Shown piece by piece: positions 7,792-14,476 of a DNA stretch of 15,651 bases. This DNA comes from Flavobacteriaceae bacterium (GTDB taxonomy: Bacteria > Bacteroidota > Bacteroidia > Flavobacteriales > Weeksellaceae): positions 1-15,651 of the forward strand of contig JAISSC010000096.1 in the NCBI GenBank assembly GCA_031273305.1. The letters are read 5' to 3'. How positions within the stretch are numbered: position 1 is the stretch's first letter; each line of letters begins with the position of its first letter. The notes below the pieces were generated by a model. The model made no database searches. It was not told the DNA's origin and saw only the letters and a list, made by a program, of their open reading frames with translations. Both the position numbers and the translations under genes were made by a program.

Positions 7792-7851
7792 TACATTGGT
7801 AATTTGAGTAATTTTTCATTTAATTCATCATAAATCAAGCAACAATCATAG

Positions 7852-8628
7852 ATGAAAAATAATATAAACAACATAAGACAACAGACTATTTTAGAAGAAC
7901 TGAATTATAATCACTATATTTCCGTATCGGACTTATGTAAAAAGCTAAATGTTTCTGCTGTTACCATAAGAAAGGATTTGACCCATCTGGAGAAAATAGG
8001 GAAATTATACCGAACTCACGGAGGAGCAACACGGGAATCGTTTATTATTGAAGAACGGCATGTTAATAAGAAGGAAACAATTCAGGTCGAAGAGAAAACA
8101 AAGATTGCAAAGGCTGCCCTGAACTTTATTGAGGATAATGATTTCATTATTATTTCCTCCGGAACCACGACCCAAATGATAGCTCAAATAATCGGAAACA
8201 ATTATGAAAAGCTGACTATTTTAACTTCTTCTCTTAAAGCATCCATGTTATTATATGGAAATCCGAATTTCGATGTTATCCAACTGGGAGGAGACGTACG
8301 GACTAAATCCGGGTCAGTGATGGGTCCTTATGCGGAACTAATGATAAATAACTACTCGTGCAATAAACTTTTTTTAGGTGGAGACGGAATAGATTTTGAA
8401 TTTGGTTTATCCACTTCCAGCACTATGGAGGCAAAACTAAATCAATTAATGATAAATAACTCCGAAAAGGTGATAGTTTTAGCCGATTCAACTAAAATAG
8501 GAAAACGCGGATTTGGTAAAATTATTGATCTGGATAGGATACATGTTTTAATTACCGACGAGGGCATCAAATCCAAAGACGTTAAAAAATTTGAAGATCT
8601 AGGTATCGAGGTGATCATTGCTCAATGA
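7852..8628 (+). CDS. DeoR-family sugar-phosphate-responsive transcriptional repressor
   Basis: This 258-residue regulator has the standard DeoR layout. An N-terminal helix-turn-helix covers about residues 7-57 (VSDLCKKLNVSAVTIRKDL is the recognition part, followed by the family motif LYRTHGGA). A C-terminal DeoRC sensor domain resembles ribose-5-phosphate isomerase; ISSGTTTQMIA near 101, GGDVRTKSGSVMG and FLGGDGID are phosphosugar-binding loops, and ADSTKIGKRGFG lies near the end. Members usually repress a neighbouring sugar catabolic operon and release DNA on binding a phosphorylated intermediate. It diverges from the glpF-araB cluster, which carries matching operator-like repeats, so that cluster is the likely target. 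The inducer is unknown; L-ribulose 5-phosphate or a triose/glycerol phosphate would fit. Its 3' end overlaps truB by 14 bases. Confidence 0.9.
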   Translation: MKNNINNIRQQTILEELNYNHYISVSDLCKKLNVSAVTIRKDLTHLEKIGKLYRTHGGATRESFIIEERHVNKKETIQVEEKTKIAKAALNFIEDNDFIIISSGTTTQMIAQIIGNNYEKLTILTSSLKASMLLYGNPNFDVIQLGGDVRTKSGSVMGPYAELMINNYSCNKLFLGGDGIDFEFGLSTSSTMEAKLNQLMINNSEKVIVLADSTKIGKRGFGKIIDLDRIHVLITDEGIKSKDVKKFEDLGIEVIIAQ

Positions 8629-9340
8629 TAAACTCCGAAGATTCCGGGCTAAAATAATCTTCTTTATCAAGGATAGAATTATCCGAGTTTTCTACCTTAT
8701 ATTCCCCTATTCTCTCCCTCCGAAGACCGGCTAAATATCCTCCTACTCCTAACCTGTTTCCAAAATCGTGGGCAAGAGAACGAATGTAAGTACCTTTACT
8801 GCAATGAACCGAAAATTCCACAAAAGGCAATTCTATCTTAGTGATACTGAAATCATAAATAGAAATTTTCCGCAAGGGAATCTCAACTTCCTCTCCTTTT
8901 CTTGCCATGTCATACAATCGTTTACCATCTTTTTTTAATGCCGAAAAGACCGGAGGCTGTTGAAAAATTTCATTTCCTATGAAAAATTCCGTCATTTCTT
9001 CTATATTCTCTTTCGTTAGATGAGCATATTCTTTCGGATTGATTTCTTCTGTTTCCGTATCAAAAGAAGGTGTCTGTACTCCTAACTTTATAGTTCCCGT
9101 ATAAACTTTCGAAGCATCCTGTATTTCCTGAATCCTTTTTGTAGCCTTTCCTACACACACCACCAACAAGCCGGTGGCTTTCGGGTCAAGAGTTCCGGCA
9201 TGTCCCACCTTAAACTTTTTTAATTTAAACTGTTTCCGTATCCTCCATTTAATTTTATTAACAATATCAAAAGAAGTCCAGTCCAAAGGTTTATCTATCA
9301 AAAATACCTGACCTGCTTCCAGTTCTTTTAACGAATACAT
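8615..9340 (-). CDS. truB: tRNA pseudouridine-55 synthase
   Basis: TruB converts uridine 55 in the T-loop of tRNAs to pseudouridine. This 241-residue protein has the N-terminal FLIDKPLDWTSFDIVNKI, the catalytic motif GHAGTLDPKATGLLVVCVGKATK with the nucleophilic Asp in GTLDP (residue about 52), the YTGTIKLGVQTPSFDTETE stretch, and the C-terminal CSKGTYIRSLAHDFG motif. It lacks a long C-terminal PUA domain, as is common in Bacteroidota TruB. The gene converges on the DeoR gene and the two stop regions overlap. It diverges from rnpB, so two RNA-maturation genes share a promoter region. TruB is housekeeping and not functionally tied to the sugar cluster. Confidence 0.96.
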   Translation of the reverse strand: MYSLKELEAGQVFLIDKPLDWTSFDIVNKIKWRIRKQFKLKKFKVGHAGTLDPKATGLLVVCVGKATKRIQEIQDASKVYTGTIKLGVQTPSFDTETEEINPKEYAHLTKENIEEMTEFFIGNEIFQQPPVFSALKKDGKRLYDMARKGEEVEIPLRKISIYDFSITKIELPFVEFSVHCSKGTYIRSLAHDFGNRLGVGGYLAGLRRERIGEYKVENSDNSILDKEDYFSPESSEFIIEQ

Positions 9341-9361
9341 AACACTGTTTAATAATCATCG

Positions 9362-9369
9362 CAAAGATA
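9362..9369 (-). promoter_or_regulatory. -7 box of truB
   Basis: On the minus strand TATCTTTG matches TAnnTTTG, 21 bases before the truB ATG. The -33 position is not convincing. Confidence 0.45.
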
Positions 9370-9393
9370 TAATTAAATTCAAAAAAGATACCA

Positions 9394-9424
9394 TTGGCAT
9401 TCATACATAAATATCGTATTTTTG
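9394..9424 (+). promoter_or_regulatory. Promoter of rnpB
   Basis: TTG (9394-9396), 20 bases, then TATTTTTG (9417-9424) fits the Bacteroidota promoter. The predicted start about seven bases on coincides with the first base of the RNase P RNA P1 helix at 9431. Confidence 0.75.
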
Positions 9425-9430
9425 CATAAA

Positions 9431-9737
9431 GCAAATCAACCTTGTTGCTTCTGATTTTTTTCAGAAGAGGAAAGTCCGGACACCAAAGGATATCGTAGCG
9501 GGTAACGCCCGTCCGCCGTGAGGCGAGGACAAGTGCAACAGAAAGAAAGTACAGTGCGGCTGTAGTGAAATCAGGTAAACTCTACGAGGTGCAATGCTAT
9601 GTATACCGGCGATATAAGAGCTATCCGTTCAATGCCGGGGGGTAAGCAGTTCGAGATAAGGAGCAATTCTTATCCCAGATAAATAACAAGGCTTTTCAGA
9701 AATGAAAACGACAGAATCCGGCTTATTGATTTGCTTT
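9431..9737 (+). ncRNA. rnpB: RNase P RNA (catalytic subunit, bacterial type A-like)
   Basis: This is the catalytic RNA of RNase P, which cuts the 5' leader from pre-tRNAs. The 5' core GAGGAAAGTCCGGACACC begins near 9476 and the 3' core ACAGAATCCGGCTTA near 9711; together they form P4 and flanking conserved regions. The first bases GCAAATCAA (9431-9439) pair perfectly with TTGATTTGC (9726-9734), closing helix P1. A hairpin CTTCTGA / TCAGAAG immediately before the 5' core is consistent with P3. The T-rich stretch after the P1 3' strand may end transcription. About 305 bases is on the short side for this class, so some peripheral helices are probably small. The end is accurate to a few bases. 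Confidence 0.95.
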
Positions 9738-9803
9738 TATTTTAATAACCGACCTGTGTTCAGGATAAAGAATTGTTATACATCCCGAACATAATAATTA
9801 AAC

Positions 9804-10265
9804 ATGGCAAATACCTACACACAAATACATATTCATACTGTTTTTGCGGTTCAAAACAGAATATCGTTGATTGACAAATCATGGAAAGACAGATTGTATC
9901 AATATATTGTTGCTATAATTCAAAATCAGGGACATAAAGTTTTGTCTATTGGCGGCATGCCTGATCATATCCATATTCTGTTTGGCTTTCGTCCGACACA
10001 ATCATTATCGGAATTAATGCAAAAAGTAAAGAGAGATAGTTCTGAATGGATAAATAAAGAAAAAATGGTCATGGGAAAATTCTCATGGCAAAAAGGTTAT
10101 GGGGCTTTCTCTTATAGTAAGTCGCAAATTACGCAAGTGGTAAATTACATTGAACGGCAAGAAGAACACCACCAAAGGCTGTCATTTATAGAGGAATATA
10201 AGAAAATTTTAACGGACTTTGGATTGGAATATGATGAAAGATACGTTTTTAAAATCATTGAATGA
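9804..10265 (+). CDS. REP-associated tyrosine transposase (RAYT), IS200/IS605 TnpA-like
   Basis: This 153-residue single-strand DNA nuclease of the HUH/Y1 superfamily nicks and joins DNA at hairpins through a covalent 5'-phosphotyrosine. The HUH motif is in GMPDHIHILFGFRP (H55, H57). The catalytic tyrosine is probably Y115 in the Y-xxx-Q helix NYIERQEEHH (Q119). All three catalytic elements look intact and the length is normal for TnpA. No TnpB is present, and there are no simple IS200 ends. Instead REP-like hairpins begin right after the stop codon, so I prefer RAYT over an autonomous insertion sequence. It could be domesticated. It is preceded by rnpB on the same strand with about 66 bases between, and no good promoter is visible there, so it may be weakly expressed or read through from rnpB. 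Confidence 0.87.
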   Translation: MANTYTQIHIHTVFAVQNRISLIDKSWKDRLYQYIVAIIQNQGHKVLSIGGMPDHIHILFGFRPTQSLSELMQKVKRDSSEWINKEKMVMGKFSWQKGYGAFSYSKSQITQVVNYIERQEEHHQRLSFIEEYKKILTDFGLEYDERYVFKIIE

Positions 10266-10347
10266 TGTCGCATACCTAACGGCATGCCGTCATGGGGGGT
10301 GGGAATGTTCTTTCTACCGAGCTAACATCCCGAATGGGATGTACAAC
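10265..10347 (+). repeat. Long direct repeat, copy 1 (RAYT-adjacent)
   Basis: This 83-base unit recurs at 10477-10555 with one substitution and one four-base insertion (near 10299). It starts at the last base of the RAYT stop codon. It contains a REP-like hairpin at its left end and a perfect ACATCCC-GAAT-GGGATGT hairpin at its right end. Confidence 0.9.
10270..10287 (+). repeat. REP-like hairpin R1
   Basis: The stem GCAT/ATGC encloses the ten-base loop ACCTAACGGC. The right half also forms the 12-base palindrome ACGGCATGCCGT (10279-10290). Confidence 0.75.
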
Positions 10348-10404
10348 AATGAACGAATAAAATCACGCCTGCGAATCCCTTTAGGGATTCAAGCTCGGTA
10401 GAAA
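10311..10404. repeat. Nested inverted-repeat structure
   Basis: A perfect 13-base inverted repeat, TTTCTACCGAGCT (10311-10323) and AGCTCGGTAGAAA (10392-10404), encloses two further hairpins. These are ACATCCC-GAAT-GGGATGT (10325-10342) and GAATCCCT-TT-AGGGATTC (10373-10390). The whole could fold into a multi-branched cruciform or RNA. A separate pair, CACGCCTG (10364-10371) and CAGGCGTG (10424-10431), interleaves with it. Confidence 0.85.
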
Positions 10405-10426
10405 AAGATAACGTCATAGTTGTCAG

Positions 10427-10444
10427 GCGTGCCGTCAGGTACGC
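10427..10444 (-). repeat. REP-like hairpin R2 (reverse orientation)
   Basis: Read on the minus strand, the stem GCGT/ACGC encloses the loop ACCTGACGGC. The wider unit (10410-10451) is nearly the same as the unit at the right edge of the window: it shares GTTTGTTG before and ACTATGACGTT after the hairpin. Confidence 0.78.
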
Positions 10445-10476
10445 AACAAACACGTGCCTGAATGAATCATTCAACA

Positions 10477-10555
10477 ATGTCGCATACCTAATGGCATGCC
10501 GTCATGGGGGGAATGTTCTTTCTACCGAGCTAACATCCCGAATGGGATGTACAAC
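10477..10555 (+). repeat. Long direct repeat, copy 2
   Basis: This is the second copy of the RAYT-adjacent unit, 79 bases, lacking the four-base insertion of copy 1. It includes the same ACATCCC-GAAT-GGGATGT hairpin. Confidence 0.9.
10482..10499 (+). repeat. REP-like hairpin R3
   Basis: The stem GCAT/ATGC encloses the loop ACCTAATGGC, one base different from R1. With R2 it forms an inverted doublet around the palindrome TGAATGA-A-TCATTCA (10459-10473). Confidence 0.72.
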
Positions 10556-10600
10556 CACGCAGAATAAATAAACATCCTTAACTATCCCCCCGAAACTCTT

Positions 10601-11806
10601 TTATTTAGATGAGAAAGGGCCTGAGACCAAATGTGTAATCACTCCTTTCGGATTCTTAGCCAGAGATTTATAGCTAAAGAAGATATTTCCTTTTACTTCC
10701 GGAAATGTTCTGTTGTAATAAACCTGTTGAATCAACTCATCAGATTGTTTCCATTCATCCACCATATAAGCTGCAAGCCCGATGTAGAGCTTGGTTTCCG
10801 TTTCTTTTGCCGCATTATCCCACCACTGTACCAGAGTAGTATAATCTGCCGAAGAATGCCCTCTGTGCCAATAAAGCTGCGGAGCAATATAATCTATCCA
10901 GCCGTTTTCCATCCAGTTCATTACATCCGCATATAGATCATCATAATTTTGTAAGGCTGTGGTCTTAGAGCCTTTGGGGTCTGAACTTTTATTCCTCCAT
11001 ACCCCGAAAGGACTGATTCCAAATTCCAAGTCTTTATCTTCGGACTTTATACTTTCATGAAGTTTCTTCACAAACCTGTTGATGTTATCCCTTCTCCAGT
11101 CTGCTTTACTGGCAAACGTCACTCCGTATTTTGCATATTCTTTGTAATCAGGATATTCCAGTTTTCCTATTTTATACGGATAAAAATAATCGTCTAAATG
11201 GATTCCGTCTACCTGATAATTTTTAATTACTTCCGCAATACAATCCACGACGTAGTCGGCAACTTCCGGGATTCCCGGATTTAAATAGAGCTGGTCGCCA
11301 TATCTCACAACCCATTCCGGATGTTTATAAGCTATGTTATCGGTAGATAGAACACTCCAGCTGGCACTGCCTGCGGAAAGCCTGAAAGGATTAAACCATG
11401 CATGTATCTCAATATTTCTTTTATGCGCTTCTTTTATCATAAATTCCAACGGATCATACCCCGGATTAACACCCTGTTTCCCGCTCAGATATTTAGACCA
11501 CGGACTTAATTTTGACATATAAAAAGCATCGGATGAGGGTTTTACCTGAACCACAACGGCATTCATATTCCATTTTTTTACATTATCCAACAAGGTGATA
11601 AATTCCTGTTTTTGTTCTTCCGCAGATAATCCCGTTTTCGTTGGCCAGTCTATGTTAAAAACGGTAGAAACCCATACGGCTCTAAATTCTTCGGAATCTT
11701 CACTTCCACGGGTATTTGAAAAATCACCTCCTTTCCCTGACCGGGCAGAGACGGATGTCAATGCTAAAAAACCAACCAGAACGAGAAAAAATTTTATATC
11801 TTTCAT
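10601..11806 (-). CDS. Exported GHL10 (DUF187/YngK-like) glycoside hydrolase-like protein
   Basis: This protein of about 401 residues carries a glycosyl-hydrolase-like 10 TIM-barrel domain. Members act on cell-envelope or polysaccharide glycans, but the substrate here is not known. I chose the ATG at 11806 rather than the one at 11851. It opens directly with a signal peptide (MKDIKFFLVLVGFLALTSVSA, cleavage after SVSA), and the promoter -7 box at 11839-11846 lies inside the longer reading frame. There is no lipobox cysteine, so it should be periplasmic or secreted. Family motifs in order are FRAVWVSTVFNIDWPTKTG, NAVVVQVKPSSDAFY, AHKRNIEIHAWFNPFR, the probable catalytic loop VDGIHLDDYFYPY, and DYIAPQLYWHRGH. 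It is monocistronic: a large repeat-filled gap separates it from serB. Confidence 0.87.
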   Translation of the reverse strand: MKDIKFFLVLVGFLALTSVSARSGKGGDFSNTRGSEDSEEFRAVWVSTVFNIDWPTKTGLSAEEQKQEFITLLDNVKKWNMNAVVVQVKPSSDAFYMSKLSPWSKYLSGKQGVNPGYDPLEFMIKEAHKRNIEIHAWFNPFRLSAGSASWSVLSTDNIAYKHPEWVVRYGDQLYLNPGIPEVADYVVDCIAEVIKNYQVDGIHLDDYFYPYKIGKLEYPDYKEYAKYGVTFASKADWRRDNINRFVKKLHESIKSEDKDLEFGISPFGVWRNKSSDPKGSKTTALQNYDDLYADVMNWMENGWIDYIAPQLYWHRGHSSADYTTLVQWWDNAAKETETKLYIGLAAYMVDEWKQSDELIQQVYYNRTFPEVKGNIFFSYKSLAKNPKGVITHLVSGPFSSK

Positions 11807-11838
11807 ATGCCTATTTATATTATATTGATTTACAGTGA

Positions 11839-11871
11839 CAAATTTAAGCATTAATTCATTATAATACCAAA
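11839..11871 (-). promoter_or_regulatory. Promoter of the GHL10 gene
   Basis: On the minus strand TTTGG (11871-11867), about 20 bases, then TAAATTTG (11846-11839) fits the Bacteroidota promoter. Transcription would start near 11832, downstream of the upper candidate ATG at 11851, which supports the start at 11806. Confidence 0.65.
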
Positions 11872-11942
11872 TTACAGTTTAAATTGGGGTTATTGTGGAT
11901 GTAATATGCTGTGTATGAGATTATTGATGGGCAAAAATCAGT

Positions 11943-12119
11943 CCTACCTTTCAGGCAGGCGGCTGTTTGGGAGGTTACTATTTCCGCAGGTCACCGACCT
12001 ACGGTTATGAAAATCAAGCCTTTCAGGCTAAATCTCGTTAGGGATTGTAAAGACGTCCCAATTTGGGCGTCTCCACGTTATGATTGTCTACAGATCGCAC
12101 CCATAATTCCGAAGGAATT
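11943..12119. repeat. Mosaic of short-loop hairpins
   Basis: In order: CCTACCT-ttc-AGGCAGG (11943-11959, one mismatch), CCGCAGGTC-acc-GACCTACGG (11984-12004, one mismatch), AGCCT-ttc-AGGCT (12017-12029), a palindrome of the GTAGAGACG family, and AATTCC-gaa-GGAATT (12105-12119). Loops are almost always three bases. The stems are unrelated to each other, so this looks like a tandem arrangement of different palindromic repeats. Confidence 0.7.
12047..12076 (+). repeat. GTAGAGACG-type palindromic repeat, copy P1
   Basis: A 30-base imperfect palindrome with core ACGTCCCAATTTGGGCGT, identical in the core to the copy at 14388. The outer arms are slightly degenerate (GTAAAG, CTCCAC). Confidence 0.8.
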
Positions 12120-12209
12120 TAATATCATTGTTATCATTGAGGTTGCTATGCTTCTATCCCTCACGCAGAACATCTCTTTTATTCATTCATTGTTCTACAT
12201 CCAAATCAG

Positions 12210-12239
12210 GTAGAAACCTCCCAACTTGGGCATCTCTAC
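12210..12239 (+). repeat. GTAGAGACG-type palindromic repeat, copy P2, overlapping the serB stop
   Basis: A diverged 30-base copy (core CCTCCCAACTTGGGCATC). Its right arm ends in CTCTAC and covers the serB stop codon at 12236-12238. Confidence 0.68.
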
Positions 12240-13465
12240 GAAATATTTGTCATTTCTATATCCTCAGAAGAATCTTTATATCCCAAAAAGTAGAGTATTC
12301 CGTCCAGTCCCACAGTAGATAAAGAATGGTTCGCATTCTGTTTTACAGTAGGCTTTGCATGAAATGCAATTCCCAATCCCGCTATGGACAACATCGGCAG
12401 GTCATTCGCACCGTCACCTACGGCTACGGTTTGTTGAATGTCTATATTCTCAATAGTTGCCAACAATTTAAGATATTCAGCCTTTTTCTTCCCGTCAACA
12501 ATATCTCCCAGATAATCTCCGGTTAATTTCCCATTTACAATTTCCAGTTTATTGGCAAAAACATAATCAAATCCGAATTTATCCTTTAAATGCTCCCCGA
12601 AATAAGTAAAACCTCCCGAAATAATAGCCGTTTTGTAGCCGCTTTTCTTTAGAACGCCCATTAATCTCTCCAACCCCTCCGTAACGGGTAATGTTTTGGC
12701 AATCTCTTTCAGAACCGATTCATCCAATCCTTTCAGCAGCTTGATCCGTCTCTTAAAACTCTCGGAAAAATCTATTTCTCCATTCATCGCAGATTCGGTA
12801 ATAGCCTTCACCTCTTTGCCTACACCTGCCTTTTCCGCCAACTCATCAATTACCTCAGCCTGTATCAAAGTAGAGTCCATATCAAAACAGATAAGGCGGC
12901 GCATTCTTCTGTATTTGTTTTCTTCCTGCAAGGCTATATCTATATTGAGTTCGGACGAAAGAGATAAAAATTTATTCTGAATCTCACGCACTTTTGGTAA
13001 ATTTCCTCTCACGGCAAATTCAAAACAAGTACGCTCGATCTTTCTGTCTAAAGGAATCCGTTGAGTTAAGCGGATAATTCTCTCTATGTTGAGTTTAAAA
13101 TCCAATAAAACGTGGGAAACTTTGGCAATTTGTTCCGCATCGAGTTCCTTTCCCAGAATATGAATAATATATCTGTTTTTTCCCTGCACCCTGACCCAGT
13201 TACTATACTCCTCCTGAGTGAGCGCAGTGAACCGTACACTAATTTCCAGCATATTGGCTTTAAAGAGAATTTCCTTTAAAATATTCCCCGAACGTCCGTT
13301 TTCAGACATGAAAATAATTGCCAATGACAAAGAATGGTGGATATTAGCCTGCCCGATGTCCAGTATCTTTGCTTTGTATTTTCCCAAAATTTGAGTTAGA
13401 GCGGTAGTAATTCCGGGCTTATCCATTCCGGTAATGCTTACTAAAATAATTTCTGAATTTTGCAT
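12236..13465 (-). CDS. serB: Phosphoserine phosphatase with N-terminal ACT domains
   Basis: SerB performs the last step of L-serine synthesis, hydrolysing O-phosphoserine to serine and phosphate. At 409 residues it has two parts. The N-terminal half (about 1-180) resembles a pair of ACT domains beginning ILVSITGMDKPGITTALT, which often sense amino acids. The HAD phosphatase follows: motif I CFDMDSTLI (nucleophile D195, acid D197), cap residues QAEVIDELAEKAG, motif II IISGGFTYF (S283), a lysine in DGKKKAEYL (326-328) and motif IV VAVGDGANDLPML (D351, D355). All catalytic residues are present. The gene lies 38 bases downstream of folP and is probably co-transcribed with it. Serine supplies one-carbon units to folate, a plausible reason for the pairing. 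The stop codon lies inside a dispersed palindrome. Confidence 0.95.
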   Translation of the reverse strand: MQNSEIILVSITGMDKPGITTALTQILGKYKAKILDIGQANIHHSLSLAIIFMSENGRSGNILKEILFKANMLEISVRFTALTQEEYSNWVRVQGKNRYIIHILGKELDAEQIAKVSHVLLDFKLNIERIIRLTQRIPLDRKIERTCFEFAVRGNLPKVREIQNKFLSLSSELNIDIALQEENKYRRMRRLICFDMDSTLIQAEVIDELAEKAGVGKEVKAITESAMNGEIDFSESFKRRIKLLKGLDESVLKEIAKTLPVTEGLERLMGVLKKSGYKTAIISGGFTYFGEHLKDKFGFDYVFANKLEIVNGKLTGDYLGDIVDGKKKAEYLKLLATIENIDIQQTVAVGDGANDLPMLSIAGLGIAFHAKPTVKQNANHSLSTVGLDGILYFLGYKDSSEDIEMTNIS

Positions 13466-13503
13466 AAATAAATTGCCGGGATAAAAATAAGAAGAATTTT
13501 AAA

Positions 13504-14325
13504 TTATTTCAACATTTTCCATAACTTTATCATTTCTTTAGCTTCTTTTGCGTCGTGTACACGTAGCAGGTCAGCACCTTTTTGCAAAGCATATAAATGT
13601 AATGCCGAAGTTCCGGTCAGTGCGCCCTCTGCATTCGTATTCAGAGGAGAATAGATCATCCTTTTTCTGGAAATGCCTACGTATAAAGGAATACCGAACA
13701 TTTTAAATTTATCCAGATTTCTCATCAGCTCATAATTTTGTTCTATCGTCTTGCTGAATCCAAATCCCGGATCCAATAAAATATCATTAACCCCGAATTT
13801 TCTTAATTCACTTATTTTTTCCGAAAAATAGTAAATAAGTTCCGATATCATATCCTTATAATCGGTGAACATGCCCATAGTTTGTGGCGTTCCTCTCATG
13901 TGCATCAATACATACGGAACTTTCAGTTCTCCTATGGTTTCAAACATTTTTTTATCCAGACTGCCTCCGGAAATATCGTTTATCATTCCAACACCCTCGC
14001 TTACGGCTTCTTTGGCTACTTTTGACCAGAAAGTATCAATGGATAGTTTAACATTTTGAAATTCCCTTTTGATAGCCCTGATGACAGGAATTACTTTTTT
14101 TAGCTCTTTTTCCTCCGTAAGAAACTCCGACCCCGGACGGGTAGACTGCCCACCGATGTCTATAAGGTCAGCTCCATCAGCTATCAGTTTTTCAGTCTGT
14201 TTCAATGCCTTATCCACAGTAGAATATCTTCCGCCATCAAAAAAAGAATCTTCGGTAACATTAAGAATACCGGCTATTCTCGGTTGATTGAAATCCGTTA
14301 GTTTTCCGTTTATATTAATTGTCAT
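13504..14325 (-). CDS. folP: Dihydropteroate synthase
   Basis: FolP condenses p-aminobenzoate with dihydropterin pyrophosphate to dihydropteroate in folate synthesis and is the target of sulfonamides. It has 273 residues and the complete TIM-barrel motif series: GILNVTEDSFFDGGRY (19-34), DIGGQSTRPGS (56-66), SIDTF (95-99), INDISGG (115-121), MHMRGTPQTM (141-150), LLDPGFGFSKT (183-193) and GISRKRM (217-223). The canonical GGESTRPG reads GGQSTRPG, a tolerated variant. The first motif has TED instead of the more usual TPD. It is the first gene of a folP-serB unit and has its own promoter in the region shared with the divergent EamA gene. Confidence 0.96.
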   Translation of the reverse strand: MTININGKLTDFNQPRIAGILNVTEDSFFDGGRYSTVDKALKQTEKLIADGADLIDIGGQSTRPGSEFLTEEKELKKVIPVIRAIKREFQNVKLSIDTFWSKVAKEAVSEGVGMINDISGGSLDKKMFETIGELKVPYVLMHMRGTPQTMGMFTDYKDMISELIYYFSEKISELRKFGVNDILLDPGFGFSKTIEQNYELMRNLDKFKMFGIPLYVGISRKRMIYSPLNTNAEGALTGTSALHLYALQKGADLLRVHDAKEAKEMIKLWKMLK

Positions 14326-14350
14326 ATACGGTCTTTATTATATTTAAAGA

Positions 14351-14380
14351 CAAAAGTAAGAAACAAATAATTAATTCAAC
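14351..14380 (-). promoter_or_regulatory. Promoter of folP-serB
   Basis: On the minus strand GTTG (14380-14377), about 18 bases, then TACTTTTG (14358-14351) matches the -33/-7 pattern, 25 bases before the folP ATG. Confidence 0.65.
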
Positions 14381-14387
14381 CTAAATA

Positions 14388-14417
14388 GTAGAGACGTCCC
14401 AATTTGGGCGTCTTCAC
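14388..14417 (+). repeat. GTAGAGACG-type palindromic repeat, copy P3
   Basis: A 30-base near-palindrome with core ACGTCCCAATTTGGGCGT, one wobble pair in the stem. It is followed by CACGTTAT, the same extension seen after P1, so the repeat unit is longer than the palindrome. Confidence 0.85.
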
Positions 14418-14476
14418 GTTATTATTATTGTGTAAATTGGGTAAAACATCCCTAATATTCAGGTGGTTATGTTTGG

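Larger units (their letters stand above)
7508..7851. promoter_or_regulatory. Divergent control region between glpF operon and DeoR regulator
   Basis: This 344-base gap is very AT-rich and carries no gene. It holds the minus-strand operon promoter with a CGAAAC tandem repeat near 7560-7590, a GAAAC/GTTTC inverted repeat at 7720-7735 and a plus-strand -7 box at 7784-7791. I see nothing else recognisable in the AT-rich middle (about 7600-7700). Confidence 0.7.
11852..12235. other. Gap between serB and the GHL10 gene, filled with small hairpins
   Basis: This 384-base stretch carries no credible gene. It holds the GHL10 promoter at its left end, then a series of short perfect or near-perfect hairpins (about 11943-12119), then one full and one partial copy of a GTAGAGACG-type palindrome. 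An open frame of 100 codons runs through it but consists of these repeats. Confidence 0.75.

Noticed and set aside
9804..10265. Autonomous IS200 insertion sequence
   Set aside because: No matching left end is seen upstream. The downstream hairpins are multiple and dispersed, which fits a RAYT/REP arrangement better.
10219..10401. 60-codon frame overlapping the RAYT end and the repeats
   Set aside because: It is a shifted frame of the transposase running into hairpin repeats, with no independent coding signs.
10265..10555. Possible CRISPR array because of direct repeats
   Set aside because: There are only two repeats of about 80 bases with a 129-base gap full of inverted repeats, and no cas genes are near.
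11807..11851. Upstream ATG extending the GHL10 protein by 15 residues
   Set aside because: The -7 box lies within the extension, and the extra residues would precede a clean signal peptide.
11911..12322. Open frames of 100 and 64 codons between serB and the GHL10 gene
   Set aside because: Their translation is made of the palindromic repeats and serB antisense. No start signal or domain is visible.
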